This document shows positions 27,733 through 36,640 of a DNA stretch of 64,000 nucleotides, piece after piece; the first letter of the stretch is position 1, and each line of letters opens with the position of its first letter. The notes beneath the pieces are model-generated. The model saw only the letters and a list, made by a program, of their open reading frames with translations, was not told where the DNA came from and ran no database searches. The DNA is from an uncultured Clostridium sp. Lineage in GTDB: Bacteria; Bacillota; Clostridia; Lachnospirales; Lachnospiraceae. The stretch covers positions 62,001 through 126,000 of the forward strand of contig CAMYAO010000003.1 of assembly GCA_947253885.1 (NCBI GenBank), written 5' to 3'. The position numbers were made by a program, and so were the translations under genes.

Positions 27733-28013
27733 CCGTCTTCACCCACCTTTCTTGCATTACAGTTTATTATGGCAAGAATGGTCTACCATAAAAACCCTAT
27801 TATAAAAAAGAAATGGGAAATCTGATACCCGTTTTTCTTCCATTTTTACATTAATACCAGATACCGCTGTCCGCCGACTATTCAAAATCGCTATCCGGCA
27901 TAAAAATTCAAACTGTTATAAAGAATATTTCATCATTTTCGTACCACAACTTTTAGTTGTACCCTCCCAAAAATTTGTTTATACTAACTGTTTGAATTTT
28001 TGCTTAATTTCTA
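27733..28013. other. Intergenic region with long inverted repeat
   Basis: AAAAATTCAAACTGTTA (27902-27918) is repeated in inverted orientation at 27985-28001 with one mismatch. Between the arms is a small hairpin (ACAAC/GTTGT near 27946-27960). The arms lie just upstream of the aldehyde dehydrogenase -35 box, and each holds an AACnGTT core, so they may be paired operator sites. No gene is seen in this gap. Confidence 0.45.
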
Positions 28014-28042
28014 TTGAAAGCAATAATTGTGTTGTATATAAT
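28014..28042 (+). promoter_or_regulatory. Aldehyde dehydrogenase promoter
   Basis: TTGAAA (28014-28019), 17 bases, TATAAT (28037-28042): near consensus, 76 bases upstream of the ATG. Confidence 0.75.
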
Positions 28043-28117
28043 GCAATCAAACAGAAATTTTTAGACGCAGTAATTCATAAAACTGCCAGGAAATAGAATT
28101 AAGAAAGGTGGTATTTT

Positions 28118-29608
28118 ATGTTACCAAAACACAATTTACAATCACAATACGGTATCTTTATAAATGGGGAATTTCGTCCCGCTTCGGATGGAGCAACCTT
28201 CGAATCCTTTTGTCCAGCAACCAATGAAAAGTTGGCAGATTGTGCCGAAGCGACCAAACAGGATGTAGATGATGCGGTTAATGCGGCCTGGACAGCATTT
28301 GCAACGTTCAAAACAACCACTCCCGCTCAAAGAGCTAACATCTTGAATGCAATCGCAGATGTAATTGAAGAAAATGCGGAACATTTTGCACTTGTAGAAA
28401 CTCTGGATAATGGAAAGCCGATCCGTGAGACACGTGCCATTGATGTCAGACTGTCCATTGAACACTTCCGTTACTTCGCAGGTGCGATTCTTGCTGAAGA
28501 GGATTCCGCTAAAGTCATCAGTGAAGAAGTAATCAGTTTGGCTCTACGGGAACCGATCGGAGTAGTCGGACAAATCGTTCCCTGGAACTTTCCGTTCCTG
28601 ATGGCTGCCTGGAAACTGGCTCCTGTAATTGCGGCAGGTTGTTGCACCGTTATTAAACCATCCAGCTCCACCTCCTTAAGTATTTTAGAGTTTGCAAGGC
28701 TTACAAAGGATGTCATTCCGGCAGGTGTTGTAAATGTAATTACAGGTGCCGGATCCAAATCTGGACAGTATATCCTGGATCATAAAGGATTCCGCAAACT
28801 TGCTTTTACCGGGTCTACAGAAGTAGGATTAGACGTGGCAAAAGCTGCAGCAGAAAAATTAATCCCTGCTACATTGGAACTCGGCGGAAAATCTGCAAAC
28901 ATCTTTTTCCCTGACTGTAATTGGGAAAAAGCTATGGACGGTGTTCAGCTCGGTATCCTGTTCAATCAGGGACAAGTTTGCTGTGCAGGCTCTCGAATCT
29001 TTGTTCATGAAGATATTTATGACAAATTTGTGGAAGAAGCTGTTAAACGATTCAACAATGTTAAAATCGGTCTTCCTTGGGAAGAAGATACACAACTCGG
29101 TGCCGTAATTTACAAACGTCAATTGGAAAAAGTATTAAACTATATTGATATTGCAAAAGAACAGGGCGCTACCATTGCATGCGGCGGTGAGGCCTATGCG
29201 GAAGGTGACTGCAAAAACGGATTCTTTATGAAGCCGACTCTTATTACAGGTGTTACCAATGATATGAGAGTGGCTTGTGAAGAAATTTTCGGACCGGTCG
29301 GTGTTGTTATCAAATTCAAGGATGAAAACGAGGTAATCCGTCTGGCAAATGAATCCGAATACGGTCTCGGCGGCGGTGTTTGGACACAGGATATTAACCG
29401 TGCACTTCGCGTATCTCGTGCAATCGAAACCGGTCGTGTATGGGTCAACACTTATAATGCAATTCCGGAAGGTGCTCCATTCGGCGGTTACAAAAAATCC
29501 GGTATCGGACGTGAAACTCATAAAGTCATGATTGAACATTACTCACAGACAAAAAATATCATGATCAATATCTCCGACAACCCATCCGGATTTTATCCGA
29601 ATAAATAG
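28118..29608 (+). CDS. NAD(P)-dependent aldehyde dehydrogenase
   Basis: 496 residues of the ALDH superfamily. The N-terminal domain has VPWNFPFLMAAWKLAP and the NAD region GSTEVG; the general base Glu is in TLELGGKSANI; the catalytic Cys is in FNQGQVCCAGSRIF; and the C-terminal YKKSGIGRE is typical. It oxidises an aldehyde to an acid; substrate specificity (for example lactaldehyde, acetaldehyde or betaine aldehyde type) cannot be decided. It is a single gene with a strong promoter, an inverted repeat upstream and a terminator. Confidence 0.9.
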   Translation: MLPKHNLQSQYGIFINGEFRPASDGATFESFCPATNEKLADCAEATKQDVDDAVNAAWTAFATFKTTTPAQRANILNAIADVIEENAEHFALVETLDNGKPIRETRAIDVRLSIEHFRYFAGAILAEEDSAKVISEEVISLALREPIGVVGQIVPWNFPFLMAAWKLAPVIAAGCCTVIKPSSSTSLSILEFARLTKDVIPAGVVNVITGAGSKSGQYILDHKGFRKLAFTGSTEVGLDVAKAAAEKLIPATLELGGKSANIFFPDCNWEKAMDGVQLGILFNQGQVCCAGSRIFVHEDIYDKFVEEAVKRFNNVKIGLPWEEDTQLGAVIYKRQLEKVLNYIDIAKEQGATIACGGEAYAEGDCKNGFFMKPTLITGVTNDMRVACEEIFGPVGVVIKFKDENEVIRLANESEYGLGGGVWTQDINRALRVSRAIETGRVWVNTYNAIPEGAPFGGYKKSGIGRETHKVMIEHYSQTKNIMINISDNPSGFYPNK

Positions 29609-29641
29609 AATTATCCCTACTGACATTTAGACATCTTAACT

Positions 29642-29694
29642 CAAAAAACTCCACCTGTTTCCCTTTCAGAGAAACAGGTGGAGTTGCTTTATTT
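29642..29694. terminator. Bidirectional terminator
   Basis: A perfect 15-bp stem AACTCCACCTGTTTC/GAAACAGGTGGAGTT (29647-29661, 29671-29685), followed on the plus strand by GCTTTATTT and on the minus strand by a T run. It serves both the aldehyde dehydrogenase and the ptsI operon. Confidence 0.9.
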
Positions 29695-30061
29695 ACATTA
29701 AAGTTTCTACTATGCTGGAAAAACCGAACATTTTTGCTACACGATGAATTCCGTCTTTTATCTCATCCCTGCTGTAATCCGATGCCTCCAACTGGTCATC
29801 ATCCCAACCGTTGATTTGATCGTAAAACCAAAGCCCTAATTTAAGATTCGACCTATCTTCCGGTTTTAAGATCTCAAACAGATAATTTTCAGCATCATTT
29901 ATATTCCCCTGTGCCAATAATCCCAGAATATAATCATAAGATGCTCTTGATTTTGCCTGTTTATCCGCATCTGAAATGGAATCTTTTCCTGGAAACGCCA
30001 TACGTCCTACCGTTTTAATAATTCCGTCAACATTTTCCATCGCATAATCTTTTTTTACCAT
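29693..30061 (-). CDS. Small helical protein coupled to ptsI
   Basis: 122 residues, no membrane segment and no recognised catalytic motif. It looks mostly helical and acidic: MVKKDYAMENVDGIIKTVG, then DYILGLLAQGNINDAENYLFEI. Its start overlaps the ptsI stop by seven bases, so it is translationally coupled and terminates the operon. The pattern of an N-terminal KDY..E segment plus a helical repeat resembles small Firmicute proteins labelled DUF6483, but I am not sure. It might adjust PTS activity, which is only a positional guess. Confidence 0.6.
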   Translation of the reverse strand: MVKKDYAMENVDGIIKTVGRMAFPGKDSISDADKQAKSRASYDYILGLLAQGNINDAENYLFEILKPEDRSNLKLGLWFYDQINGWDDDQLEASDYSRDEIKDGIHRVAKMFGFSSIVETLM

Positions 30062-31752
30062 AACAGAGTCTCTACCTCCTCGAGCGTTGCCGCGTTCAGC
30101 ACCTTTTCTGCCAGTTTCTTTGCTTCCTCTATGTGAATATCACGAATCTTTGCTCTCGTAGAAAGAATTGCCTCTGTTCCTACGCTGAACTCATCCAGTC
30201 CCCAACTCATCAACAGAGGGATCATTTTCGGATCTGCCGCCGCTTCTCCACACATACCGACTGCGATACCGGCATCTTTTGCCGCTTTGATTACAGCTGC
30301 AATCGCACGAAGAACAGCCGGATAATAGGTTGAATACAAATCCTTTACCTGTGCATTTCCACGATCTGCCGCCATGGTATACTGCACCAAATCATTGGTT
30401 CCGATACTGAAAAAATCGGCTTCTCTTGCCAGCAGATCTGCAATCAGAACAGATGCGGACGTCTCAATCATAATTCCAACTTTAATATCCGGATCAAATA
30501 ATATCTGCTGTTCCTCAAGCTCTTTTTTCAGCTCTGCAACCATAGATTTTACCTCACGGATTTCTTCTACACGGGTTACCATCGGAACCATAATCTGAAT
30601 ATTTTTGTATTCCGCACTTGCCCGTAGCAATGCCCGCAGTTGCACCCTGTATAGTTCCGGATTTTTTAAGCAATAACGAATTGCACGATATCCCAGAAAC
30701 GGATTTTCTTCTTTCGGAAGATTCATGTATGGAATTTCCTTATCTCCGCCCACATCTAAGGTTCGGATAATAATCTCTTTTCCCGACATTGCGGCGGATG
30801 CTTTCCGATAAGCTTCATACTGCTCTTCTTCTGTCGGTGCCTGCGTATGATCCATAAACAAAAACTCCGTACGGAACAGTCCGACCCCTTCTGCTGTCCG
30901 TTCTGCCGCTTCTGAAGCATCTTCCGGATTTGCGATATTGGCATAAATCTGATAGCGGTTTCCGTCCGCATCCAGAGTTTCTTTTCCTCGAAAGGCAGTC
31001 AATGTCTCCAGATACGCTTTCCATTCTTTTTGCTTTTCTTTCCACATTGAAAGGTCTTCGCCGTCCGGTTCCAACTCTATCACACCGTCGTTTCCATCTA
31101 ATGCCGCTACAGAAGCTTCTTTTAAGCGTTCGCATGCATCTTCTACACTGAATATTGCAGGGATTTCCATCTTTCTTGCTAAAATCGCAGAATGCGAAGT
31201 ATATCCTCCGACTTCTGTTACAACTCCCGCTACCATTTCTTTATTGATACCGACTGCCATAGAAGGAGTAAAATCCTCTGCTACTATAATCGTGGATTCA
31301 GACAGATCATTTAAGGAAAGATCTTCTATTCCGAGTAAACGCTTTACCAGACGTTTCTGCATATCCAATACATCCGATGCCCGCTGCATCATCAGTTCAT
31401 CACCCGAATCCCGGAACATCTGTGCAAAGAAATTGCTGACCTCTACCACTGCTGCTTCCGCCGGCTTTCCTCCGTCGATATTGGCATGAAGCTGCTCTTC
31501 AAAAAACGGATCGGATGCCATTTCCGCCTGACCTTCCAAAATACCGGCCTCTTCCTCTCCTACATGCTCTTTTACATATTCCGCCATTCGTCCGGTTGCA
31601 GACTTAAAATCTGCAAGTGCCTGATCCAGACGTTTTTTTTCCTGCTCCGCCGTTGAATAGACTACCTTCGAATAATCAGGGAGCTCATTGCTCACAATCA
31701 ATACCTTTCCGATACCGATTCCCGAAGATACCGCCAAACCATTTAACATCAT
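30055..31752 (-). CDS. ptsI: PTS enzyme I (PEP-protein phosphotransferase)
   Basis: 565 residues. The phosphoacceptor is His187 in GGYTSHSAIL, and the PEP-binding C-terminal barrel has GLFRTEFLFM, RTLDVGGDKE, GTNDLVQYTMAADRG and the CGEAAAD catalytic cysteine. It transfers phosphate from PEP to HPr. The ATG is preceded by AAGGAGACAGTAA. It follows ptsH by 61 bases, a gap with a strong hairpin. Confidence 0.96.
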   Translation of the reverse strand: MMLNGLAVSSGIGIGKVLIVSNELPDYSKVVYSTAEQEKKRLDQALADFKSATGRMAEYVKEHVGEEEAGILEGQAEMASDPFFEEQLHANIDGGKPAEAAVVEVSNFFAQMFRDSGDELMMQRASDVLDMQKRLVKRLLGIEDLSLNDLSESTIIVAEDFTPSMAVGINKEMVAGVVTEVGGYTSHSAILARKMEIPAIFSVEDACERLKEASVAALDGNDGVIELEPDGEDLSMWKEKQKEWKAYLETLTAFRGKETLDADGNRYQIYANIANPEDASEAAERTAEGVGLFRTEFLFMDHTQAPTEEEQYEAYRKASAAMSGKEIIIRTLDVGGDKEIPYMNLPKEENPFLGYRAIRYCLKNPELYRVQLRALLRASAEYKNIQIMVPMVTRVEEIREVKSMVAELKKELEEQQILFDPDIKVGIMIETSASVLIADLLAREADFFSIGTNDLVQYTMAADRGNAQVKDLYSTYYPAVLRAIAAVIKAAKDAGIAVGMCGEAAADPKMIPLLMSWGLDEFSVGTEAILSTRAKIRDIHIEEAKKLAEKVLNAATLEEVETLLW

Positions 31753-31781
31753 TTACTGTCTCCTTTATTATAAGTAAAAGA

Positions 31782-31803
31782 AGGGACTGCATTTGCAGTC
31801 CCT
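31782..31803 (-). other. ptsH-ptsI intercistronic hairpin
   Basis: AGGGACTGCA-TT-TGCAGTCCCT, ten perfect pairs, 11 bases after the ptsH stop. On the minus strand it is followed by TCTTTTACTT, an incomplete T run. It may attenuate ptsI relative to ptsH or stabilise the ptsH part of the mRNA. Confidence 0.6.
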
Positions 31804-31813
31804 ACATAAGTAA

Positions 31814-32080
31814 TTATGCTTCGCCAAAACCAGCTTCTACCATTGCAACTGCTTCGGAAAGAGCAGCTTCTTCATCTGCTCCATCGCATACAATTTCAAT
31901 TTCATCACCACATTTAATAGCTGCTGCCATCAGATTCATAATGGATTTTGCATTAATTGTTTTTCCGTTTGCATGAATCGTGACATCACAGGAATGCTTT
32001 CCCATTGCTCCCACCAGCTCCTTTGCCGGACGCATATGCATTCCTTCTTTATTTACTAATGTAACTTTCTTTGAAACCAT
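31814..32080 (-). CDS. ptsH: PTS phosphocarrier protein HPr
   Basis: 88 residues from ATG 32080, which has AAGGAGATAAT before it; an ATG 45 bases upstream is rejected because it precedes that site. His15 lies in GMHMRPA (the catalytic His, phosphorylated by enzyme I), and the HPr-kinase serine is Ser46 in AKSIMNLM. Both are in their canonical positions, so it can serve sugar uptake and CcpA-type catabolite repression. The promoter is 41 bases upstream. Confidence 0.95.
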   Translation of the reverse strand: MVSKKVTLVNKEGMHMRPAKELVGAMGKHSCDVTIHANGKTINAKSIMNLMAAAIKCGDEIEIVCDGADEEAALSEAVAMVEAGFGEA

Positions 32081-32120
32081 ATTATCTCCTTTATACTTCC
32101 ATCTCTTTTCACTTGTCTTT

Positions 32121-32149
32121 ATCATACTCTATGAGCAAACTCAGGTCAA
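32121..32149 (-). promoter_or_regulatory. ptsHI promoter
   Basis: On the minus strand TTGACC (32149-32144), 17 bases, TATGAT (32126-32121). It separates ptsHI from the fru genes, which may also read through. Confidence 0.75.
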
Positions 32150-32166
32150 TTTCTCTCTGCCGAAAA

Positions 32167-34098
32167 TTATGCGACCTGCGCATCTTCTGTCTTATTTTTT
32201 CTTAAAATTGCCAGTAACAATGCACCTACGATACTTCCAGCCGCCAATGCGATCAAATAAAATACCGGATGTCCCACTACCGGAAATACAAAAATTCCGC
32301 CGTGAGGTGCTCTCAAGGTACAATCAAATGCCATAGACAATCCACCGGCTACCGCAGAACCGGCAATACAGCTTGGAATTACACGAACCGGATCGGAGGC
32401 TGCAAACGGAATCGCACCTTCTGTAATAAAACAAAGACCTAAAATGTAATTAACCGGTGCCGATTTTCTCTCAGAAGCTGTAAACTTCTTAGGGAACAAG
32501 GTAGAGCACAATGCAATTGCAATCGGAGGTACCATACCGCCGATCATAACAGCTGCCATGACATTAAAGTTTCCGCTGGCAATAGATGCCGTACCAAACA
32601 GATATGCCGCCTTATTGAAAGGACCTCCCATATCCACACTCATCAATCCGGCTACTACGATTCCCAATAAAATAGCGCTGGTTCCACCCATTGACTTTAA
32701 TCCACTGGTAATACCGCTATTGATCACTGCCATAATCGGATTTACCAAAAACATAAACATTCCCATCAGGAAAATACCTGCTAACGGATAAATCAAAATA
32801 GGACGTAAGCCTTGTAAAGACTGCGGCATATTCTTCGTGATCTTACGTAAAAAAACCACAATATATCCTGCCACAAAACCTGCCAGCAATGCACCTAAAA
32901 ATCCTGCTGAAATGGATTTGTCCGGATTCAATTCCCAAAAATTAACACCCTTTAATGCCAGATAACCACCTACAACACCGACTGCCAATCCTGCACGATC
33001 TGCAATGGAATATGCAATATAACCTGCTAAAATCGGTAACATAAAGGAGAATGCAGCTCCACCGATAGAATTAAATACATGGGCTGCCGGAAGGTTGCTT
33101 CCGAAATTGCTCGGATTGATCGCATAATTGTCCAGTAAAAAGGACAACGCAATCAAAATACCTCCGCCTACGACAAACGGAAGCATATGGCTGACACCGT
33201 TCATCAAATGTTTATAGAACTGTCGACCGATACTTTCTCCTTCTTCACCGGAAGATGCCTGAGTATTTCCATCCTCTTCCACATGTACCGGCGCATCTCC
33301 TGCCAAGATTCGGTCAATTAACTCTTCCGGTTTATGAATACCGTCCTGCACCTTGGTAATAATTGTTTTCTTACCGTTAAAGCGAGCCGTATTTACTTTT
33401 TTATCTGCTGCAACAATAATGCCGTCGCATGCTTCAATCTCTTCCGATGTCAGAGTATTTTTAATCCCTTCACTGCCGTTTGTCTCTACTTTAATACGAA
33501 TTCCCTTTTTCTCTGCCGCTTTTTCTAATGCTTCTGCCGCCATATAGGTATGTGCGATACCGGTCGGGCAAGCAGTTACCGCTAAAATGCGGATCACGTC
33601 TGAAAAGTTCTCTTCCTCTTTCTTAACAGCCTCTTCCGGATATTTTTCATCTTCCTGTTCCGTTACAATCTTTAAAAACTCTTCTGCTGAATCCGCTGCT
33701 CTTAAACGATCACAAAAATCCGGATCCATCAGCATTACCATCATCCTGGATAAGATCTGCAGATGTTCCTCACCGCCTTCCGGAGCGGCAATCATGAAAA
33801 ACAGATCTGACGGCTGACCATCCATTGCCTGATAATCAATTCCCTTTGTCAGTGTCATTGCAGCCAATCCGGCTCCGTTTACCGCACTTGTTTTAGCATG
33901 AGGAACTGCAATTCCCGCCTCAATTGCCGTAGAGGACTGTTCCTCTCTTGCTAAAATTGCCTTTTTATATTCTTCTCTGTTCTTTAAATGTCCGCCTGCA
34001 TCCTGCAACTCAATCAGCTTATCAATTGCAGCTTCTTTATCTGCAACGCCGATGTGAAGTTCAATGCTTTCCGGACGGAGTAAATCTTTTATTCTCAT
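32167..34098 (-). CDS. fruA: Fructose PTS enzyme IIABC
   Basis: 643 residues from ATG 34098 behind GAGGAGGAAGT; a longer upstream frame lacks a site. Domain order is IIA (phosphohistidine His67 in AVPHAKT), IIB (Cys177 in VTACPTGIAH), then a membrane IIC of about nine or ten helices. It takes up fructose and yields fructose 1-phosphate. FruK lies immediately upstream, so substrate assignment is firm. No terminator is obvious after it; the ptsH promoter lies just beyond. Confidence 0.95.
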   Translation of the reverse strand: MRIKDLLRPESIELHIGVADKEAAIDKLIELQDAGGHLKNREEYKKAILAREEQSSTAIEAGIAVPHAKTSAVNGAGLAAMTLTKGIDYQAMDGQPSDLFFMIAAPEGGEEHLQILSRMMVMLMDPDFCDRLRAADSAEEFLKIVTEQEDEKYPEEAVKKEEENFSDVIRILAVTACPTGIAHTYMAAEALEKAAEKKGIRIKVETNGSEGIKNTLTSEEIEACDGIIVAADKKVNTARFNGKKTIITKVQDGIHKPEELIDRILAGDAPVHVEEDGNTQASSGEEGESIGRQFYKHLMNGVSHMLPFVVGGGILIALSFLLDNYAINPSNFGSNLPAAHVFNSIGGAAFSFMLPILAGYIAYSIADRAGLAVGVVGGYLALKGVNFWELNPDKSISAGFLGALLAGFVAGYIVVFLRKITKNMPQSLQGLRPILIYPLAGIFLMGMFMFLVNPIMAVINSGITSGLKSMGGTSAILLGIVVAGLMSVDMGGPFNKAAYLFGTASIASGNFNVMAAVMIGGMVPPIAIALCSTLFPKKFTASERKSAPVNYILGLCFITEGAIPFAASDPVRVIPSCIAGSAVAGGLSMAFDCTLRAPHGGIFVFPVVGHPVFYLIALAAGSIVGALLLAILRKNKTEDAQVA

Positions 34099-34156
34099 AC
34101 TTCCTCCTCGGCATAAATTGCCTCTTTCTCTTGTTTTATAGTTCAATTGTTATATC

Positions 34157-35065
34157 TTATGCAATCGTCTGATACAATTTCATAATCTGTTCTTTCTTTG
34201 CAAGTCCTACCGAAAATGCGGTAGCACCCCCCGCTGCAGTTCCGAGCTTCAGGGCATGCGTATAATCCCCTGTCTCCAGATAACCTGCCAGAAATCCCGC
34301 CACCATAGAATCTCCTGCTCCGACGGAATTTTTAACGGTTCCTTTACATGGAAGCTGCTTTGTCACATTTCCATTTTCATCTACCAATATAGCCCCGTCT
34401 CCTGCCATGGAAATCAGAACATTGCGGGCTCCCATCCTTTGAAGCTCTTTGGCATGCAAAACAATTTCTTCTTCTGTCTGCAATGTTTTGTGAAATAATT
34501 CTCCTAATTCCAAATTATTCGGTTTTATCAAAAACGGATGATAGGAAATCACTTTTTTCAGGCGCTCTCCGGTCGTATCTACAACTGTCAGCACTTTTCG
34601 GTGATCCAATTGTTTTAACATCTGCTCATAAATATCATCCGGGAGAGACGACGGAATACTGCCTGCCAGAACCAGAATATCGCCTTCTTTGAGCCTGCGT
34701 ATCTGATGCATCAGTTCCTGCTTTGCCGTTTCTGAAATCTCCGGACCATTTCCGTTGATCTCACTTTCTTCCTTCCCTTTTACCTTTATATTAATACGGG
34801 TCATTCCCTCTGATAAATGGATAAAATCATGCGAAATCCCCTGTGCATCCAATCCGGTTTCCAATGCGGTCCCGGTAAAACCCGCTACAAATCCGAGTGC
34901 CACCGTATCGATTTCGAGATTGTGCAATATGGTACTGACATTGATACCTTTTCCTCCAAATACGATTTCCTCTCTTATCGCACGATTAATACTTCCGGGA
35001 ATCAGTCCCCCTTCAACATTTACAACATAATCCAATGCAGGATTCAGTGTTGCTGTATAGATCAT
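34157..35065 (-). CDS. fruK: 1-phosphofructokinase
   Basis: 302 residues of the PfkB ribokinase-like family. MIYTATLNPALDYVV at the N terminus and the ATP/catalytic motif GAGDSMVAGFLAGY near the end are typical of FruK. It phosphorylates fructose 1-phosphate to the 1,6-bisphosphate. Its start overlaps the fruR stop (ATGA) and it precedes fruA by 58 bases. Confidence 0.95.
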   Translation of the reverse strand: MIYTATLNPALDYVVNVEGGLIPGSINRAIREEIVFGGKGINVSTILHNLEIDTVALGFVAGFTGTALETGLDAQGISHDFIHLSEGMTRINIKVKGKEESEINGNGPEISETAKQELMHQIRRLKEGDILVLAGSIPSSLPDDIYEQMLKQLDHRKVLTVVDTTGERLKKVISYHPFLIKPNNLELGELFHKTLQTEEEIVLHAKELQRMGARNVLISMAGDGAILVDENGNVTKQLPCKGTVKNSVGAGDSMVAGFLAGYLETGDYTHALKLGTAAGGATAFSVGLAKKEQIMKLYQTIA

Positions 35066-35814
35066 TCCTTTGCCACCTCCTTAATAACTGTTTTTTTCGC
35101 AAGTGCGAGATCCGACAAATAATCGGTGATAATACAGACTTTTTCCAATTCCGCAAAACTGGTAGAGTATACTTTCCGAAATTTAGTGTGATCCGCCAAC
35201 GCATAGCTCAGATAAGCCTGCTGTACGGCTGCAATCTTTACCTGCGCTTCTTCCGGATCCGGAGTAGTCAGTCCCTGAGCCGCCGTGATTCCGTTTACTC
35301 CCATGAACGCTTTCGTAAAATTATACTTTCGAATCGCATGAACCGCCTCAACTCCTACCATTGCTCCGGTAGTCTGACGCACCATACCGCCTGTAACATA
35401 TACTCTGCAACCGTTCTGACTTAATACGCCAGCATGCTGAAGTCCGTTGGTAATAAAAATAGTCCTTGGATTGGACAGATGTGCCACCAATTGAAGCGTG
35501 GAAGTACCTGCATCTATATAGACCACGTCATCGGAATAGATCAGGGAGGCCGCATATTCTCCGATTGCATGCTTTTCCTCAATATTAAGATATTCCTTTG
35601 TTCCCATATCTCTTTCTATACTGGAAAACTCTCCCATAATAGAAGTGGCGCCTCCGCGAACCTTATTCAGCTTCCCGATTTTATCCAGACTGGTCAGATC
35701 TCTGCGAATAGTGGATTCCGATATATCCAGTTCTTTAGACAGTTCCAACACGGTCACTGCGTTTCTCTGATTTACCAGAGACAGAATCAGTCCATGACGT
35801 TCTTCTGTTAACAT
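35062..35814 (-). CDS. fruR: DeoR-family repressor of the fru operon
   Basis: 250 residues. The N-terminal helix-turn-helix is LDISESTIRRDLTSLDKIGKL and the C-terminal DeoR sensor domain (DDVVYIDAGTSTLQLV, TGGMVRQTTGAMVGVEA) binds a sugar phosphate, most likely fructose 1-phosphate. It is the first gene of fruRKA and overlaps fruK by four bases. Tandem 10-bp repeats over its promoter fit negative autoregulation. Confidence 0.92.
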   Translation of the reverse strand: MLTEERHGLILSLVNQRNAVTVLELSKELDISESTIRRDLTSLDKIGKLNKVRGGATSIMGEFSSIERDMGTKEYLNIEEKHAIGEYAASLIYSDDVVYIDAGTSTLQLVAHLSNPRTIFITNGLQHAGVLSQNGCRVYVTGGMVRQTTGAMVGVEAVHAIRKYNFTKAFMGVNGITAAQGLTTPDPEEAQVKIAAVQQAYLSYALADHTKFRKVYSTSFAELEKVCIITDYLSDLALAKKTVIKEVAKE

Positions 35815-35862
35815 CTGTCACTCCTTTCACCTTTTTCGTCTATTTCATTTCTCTTTAATCAC

Positions 35863-35891
35863 AATATATCATCATTTTTGATCATTTGCAA
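35863..35891 (-). promoter_or_regulatory. fruRKA promoter
   Basis: On the minus strand TTGCAA (35891-35886), 17 bases, TATATT (35868-35863), 49 bases before the fruR ATG. Confidence 0.6.
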
Positions 35892-35910
35892 TCATTTTCT
35901 TTCATTTTTG
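35871..35910 (-). promoter_or_regulatory. Tandem 10-bp FruR operator repeats
   Basis: Four consecutive decamers on the plus strand, ATCATTTTTG, ATCATTTGCA, ATCATTTTCT and TTCATTTTTG, keep an (A/T)TCATTT core, with a weaker fifth (GTCATGTTAT) to 35920. They cover the -35 box and spacer. Four imperfect 10-bp direct repeats are the known operator layout of Gram-positive FruR. Confidence 0.75.
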
Positions 35911-35988
35911 GTCATGTTATTTTTCTATTAAAACTTCTAAATATTGTGTGAATAATCTATAACAATATCAGATTTTTTTCAGTTCCTA

Positions 35989-35997
35989 TGGTAAAAT
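35989..35997 (+). promoter_or_regulatory. Possible extended -10 of the alarmone synthetase operon
   Basis: TG-G-TAAAAT, an extended -10 element, 25 bases before the synthetase ATG. No clear -35 box is seen. Confidence 0.3.
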
Positions 35998-36022
35998 AGC
36001 AGAGATAACAGGAGGAACGATT

Positions 36023-36640
36023 ATGCAAGCACAAATATCCCCTTATGGAAAAGAAGAAGTTCTGTTTTATGAAGAACATCTGTATTCTATGGAACAGACT
36101 ATGCAGACTGTCATTGATTATATAGGAGTCGTAAAGTCGAATATCGGTCAGGATATCGGTCACGACCCAATCGAACATATCAAGGCCCGTATCAAATCCG
36201 CCTCCAGCATGAAAGATAAGCTGGTACGTAAGGAACTGGAGCCTACGATCGAACATGCATTAAAGATCATTAAAGATTCTATCGGAATCCGTATTGTATG
36301 TACGTTTATCAGTGATGTTTATGAATGTGCCAGGTTACTGGAGGATCTGTCCGGATTTACTGTTGTGGAGGTCAAGGACTATATTCGTGATCCGAAACCG
36401 AACGGATATAGAAGTTACCATATGATATTGCGTCAGCAATTTACCGGATATCACGTCGAAATCCAGCTTAGGACGATTGCAATGGACTGCTGGGCGGCTC
36501 TGGAACACCAGATGAAATATAAGAAAAAGATTTCCAATGAAAAATTGTTAGAAAAAGAATTGAAACGCTGTGCGGATGAAATGGCAAGTACGGACCTGTC
36601 ATTAGAAGCTATGCGTGATCTGATTCAAATGGAGGAATAA
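36023..36640 (+). CDS. Small alarmone synthetase, RelQ/YjbM-like
   Basis: 205 residues, only the RelA/SpoT synthetase domain, with no hydrolase or regulatory domains. Visible motifs are KDSIGIRIVCTFISDVYEC (pyrophosphate-transfer core), PKPNGYRSYHMIL and EIQLRTIAMDCWAALEHQ. It makes (p)ppGpp from GTP/GDP and ATP. The C-terminal helix (SLEAMRDLIQ) may mediate tetramer formation, as in RelQ. AGGAGG is in front of the ATG. It abuts a response regulator (stop 36640, start 36641), an operon worth noting. Confidence 0.9.
   Translation: MQAQISPYGKEEVLFYEEHLYSMEQTMQTVIDYIGVVKSNIGQDIGHDPIEHIKARIKSASSMKDKLVRKELEPTIEHALKIIKDSIGIRIVCTFISDVYECARLLEDLSGFTVVEVKDYIRDPKPNGYRSYHMILRQQFTGYHVEIQLRTIAMDCWAALEHQMKYKKKISNEKLLEKELKRCADEMASTDLSLEAMRDLIQMEE

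Noticed and set aside
34099..34146. 16-residue longer fruA start
   Set aside because: No ribosome-binding site precedes it; GAGGAGG lies right before ATG 34098.
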